DNA from: an uncultured Xanthobacteraceae bacterium
GTDB taxonomy: Bacteria > Pseudomonadota > Alphaproteobacteria > Rhizobiales > Xanthobacteraceae
Assembly: GCA_955652925.1 (NCBI GenBank)
Contig: CATPCO010000664.1
Span: 1-7,198 of the forward strand
DNA: 7,198 nt
Direction: 5' to 3'
Position 1 is the stretch's first letter; each line of letters begins with the position of its first letter. Below are positions 7,120 through 7,198 of the stretch, one piece after another. The position numbers and the translations under genes are program-made. The notes under the pieces were generated by a model that ran no database searches, was not told the DNA's origin, and saw only the letters and a list, made by a program, of their open reading frames with translations.

Positions 7120-7198
7120 ATGAAAGTTTCAGTTTCGCAAGCGCCCTCCCTTGCCTCTCTGCGGCAGGAGATCGACGGCATTGATGAGGCCATGCACA
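7120..7198 (+). CDS. Chorismate mutase, AroQ type (N-terminal fragment, cut by the window end)
   Basis: Only 26 codons are present: MKVSVSQAPSLASLRQEIDG followed by IDEAMH. The pattern LRQEIDGIDEAMH matches the start of the first helix of AroQ-class chorismate mutases, which convert chorismate to prephenate for phenylalanine and tyrosine synthesis. Arg15 corresponds to the active-site Arg11 of the E. coli P-protein domain. The ATG at 7120 has GAGAG six bases upstream (7109-7113). A weak promoter candidate (CTTTGC near 7072 and CTATCA at 7094-7099) lies between it and metX. The gene diverges from metX. In related genomes, as I recall, a chorismate mutase gene lies here with hisC and prephenate dehydrogenase nearby. 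A fused bifunctional enzyme cannot be excluded from so short a piece. Confidence 0.72.
   Translation, partial: MKVSVSQAPSLASLRQEIDGIDEAMH

Noticed and set aside
1..7198. Mobile elements, CRISPR, tRNA or defence genes
   Set aside because: No transposase, integrase, regularly spaced repeat, cloverleaf or defence domain was seen; almost all the sequence is explained by conserved housekeeping genes.

Overview
The window reads as an ordinary chromosomal stretch from a GC-rich alphaproteobacterium, most likely of the order Hyphomicrobiales (Bradyrhizobium, Rhodoplanes, Pseudolabrys or a relative). This placement rests on how the proteins read against remembered family members and on a Hyphomicrobiales-type palindromic repeat in front of metX. 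No database search was possible. No mobile element, CRISPR array, tRNA, rRNA or clear foreign gene was seen.

Layout from left to right. Positions 1-58 hold no recognisable gene. Positions 59-2143 (+) encode a membrane-anchored M23 (LytM-type) peptidoglycan endopeptidase. It converges on clpB (2210-4804, -), which encodes the ClpB disaggregase. The 66-base gap between them is almost filled by an imperfect inverted repeat with 19-base arms. A 220-base spacer (4805-5024) separates clpB from metW (5025-5687, -) and metX (5737-6936, -), which form a metX-metW operon transcribed leftwards. The metX leader carries a 61-base palindromic repeat (6953-7013) and a good sigma-70-like promoter (7036-7063). 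Facing away from metX, an AroQ-type chorismate mutase gene begins at 7120 (+) and runs off the window.

MetX acylates homoserine, the first committed step of methionine synthesis, and MetW is its usual genomic partner. Chorismate mutase belongs to phenylalanine and tyrosine synthesis, so the right side is an amino-acid biosynthesis neighbourhood. ClpB is a heat-shock chaperone and the M23 protein is a cell-wall enzyme. They sit next to the met genes without an evident functional link.

Three starts were corrected. In metX the first 27 possible codons are translated palindromic repeat. In metW the first 75 possible codons mostly overlap metX. In clpB the conserved N terminus begins ten codons inside the longest frame. 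I found no evidence of a previously undescribed system. The points most worth checking are the repeat in the metX leader, the heptad-built inverted repeat at the M23/clpB junction, and the unsettled start of the M23 gene.
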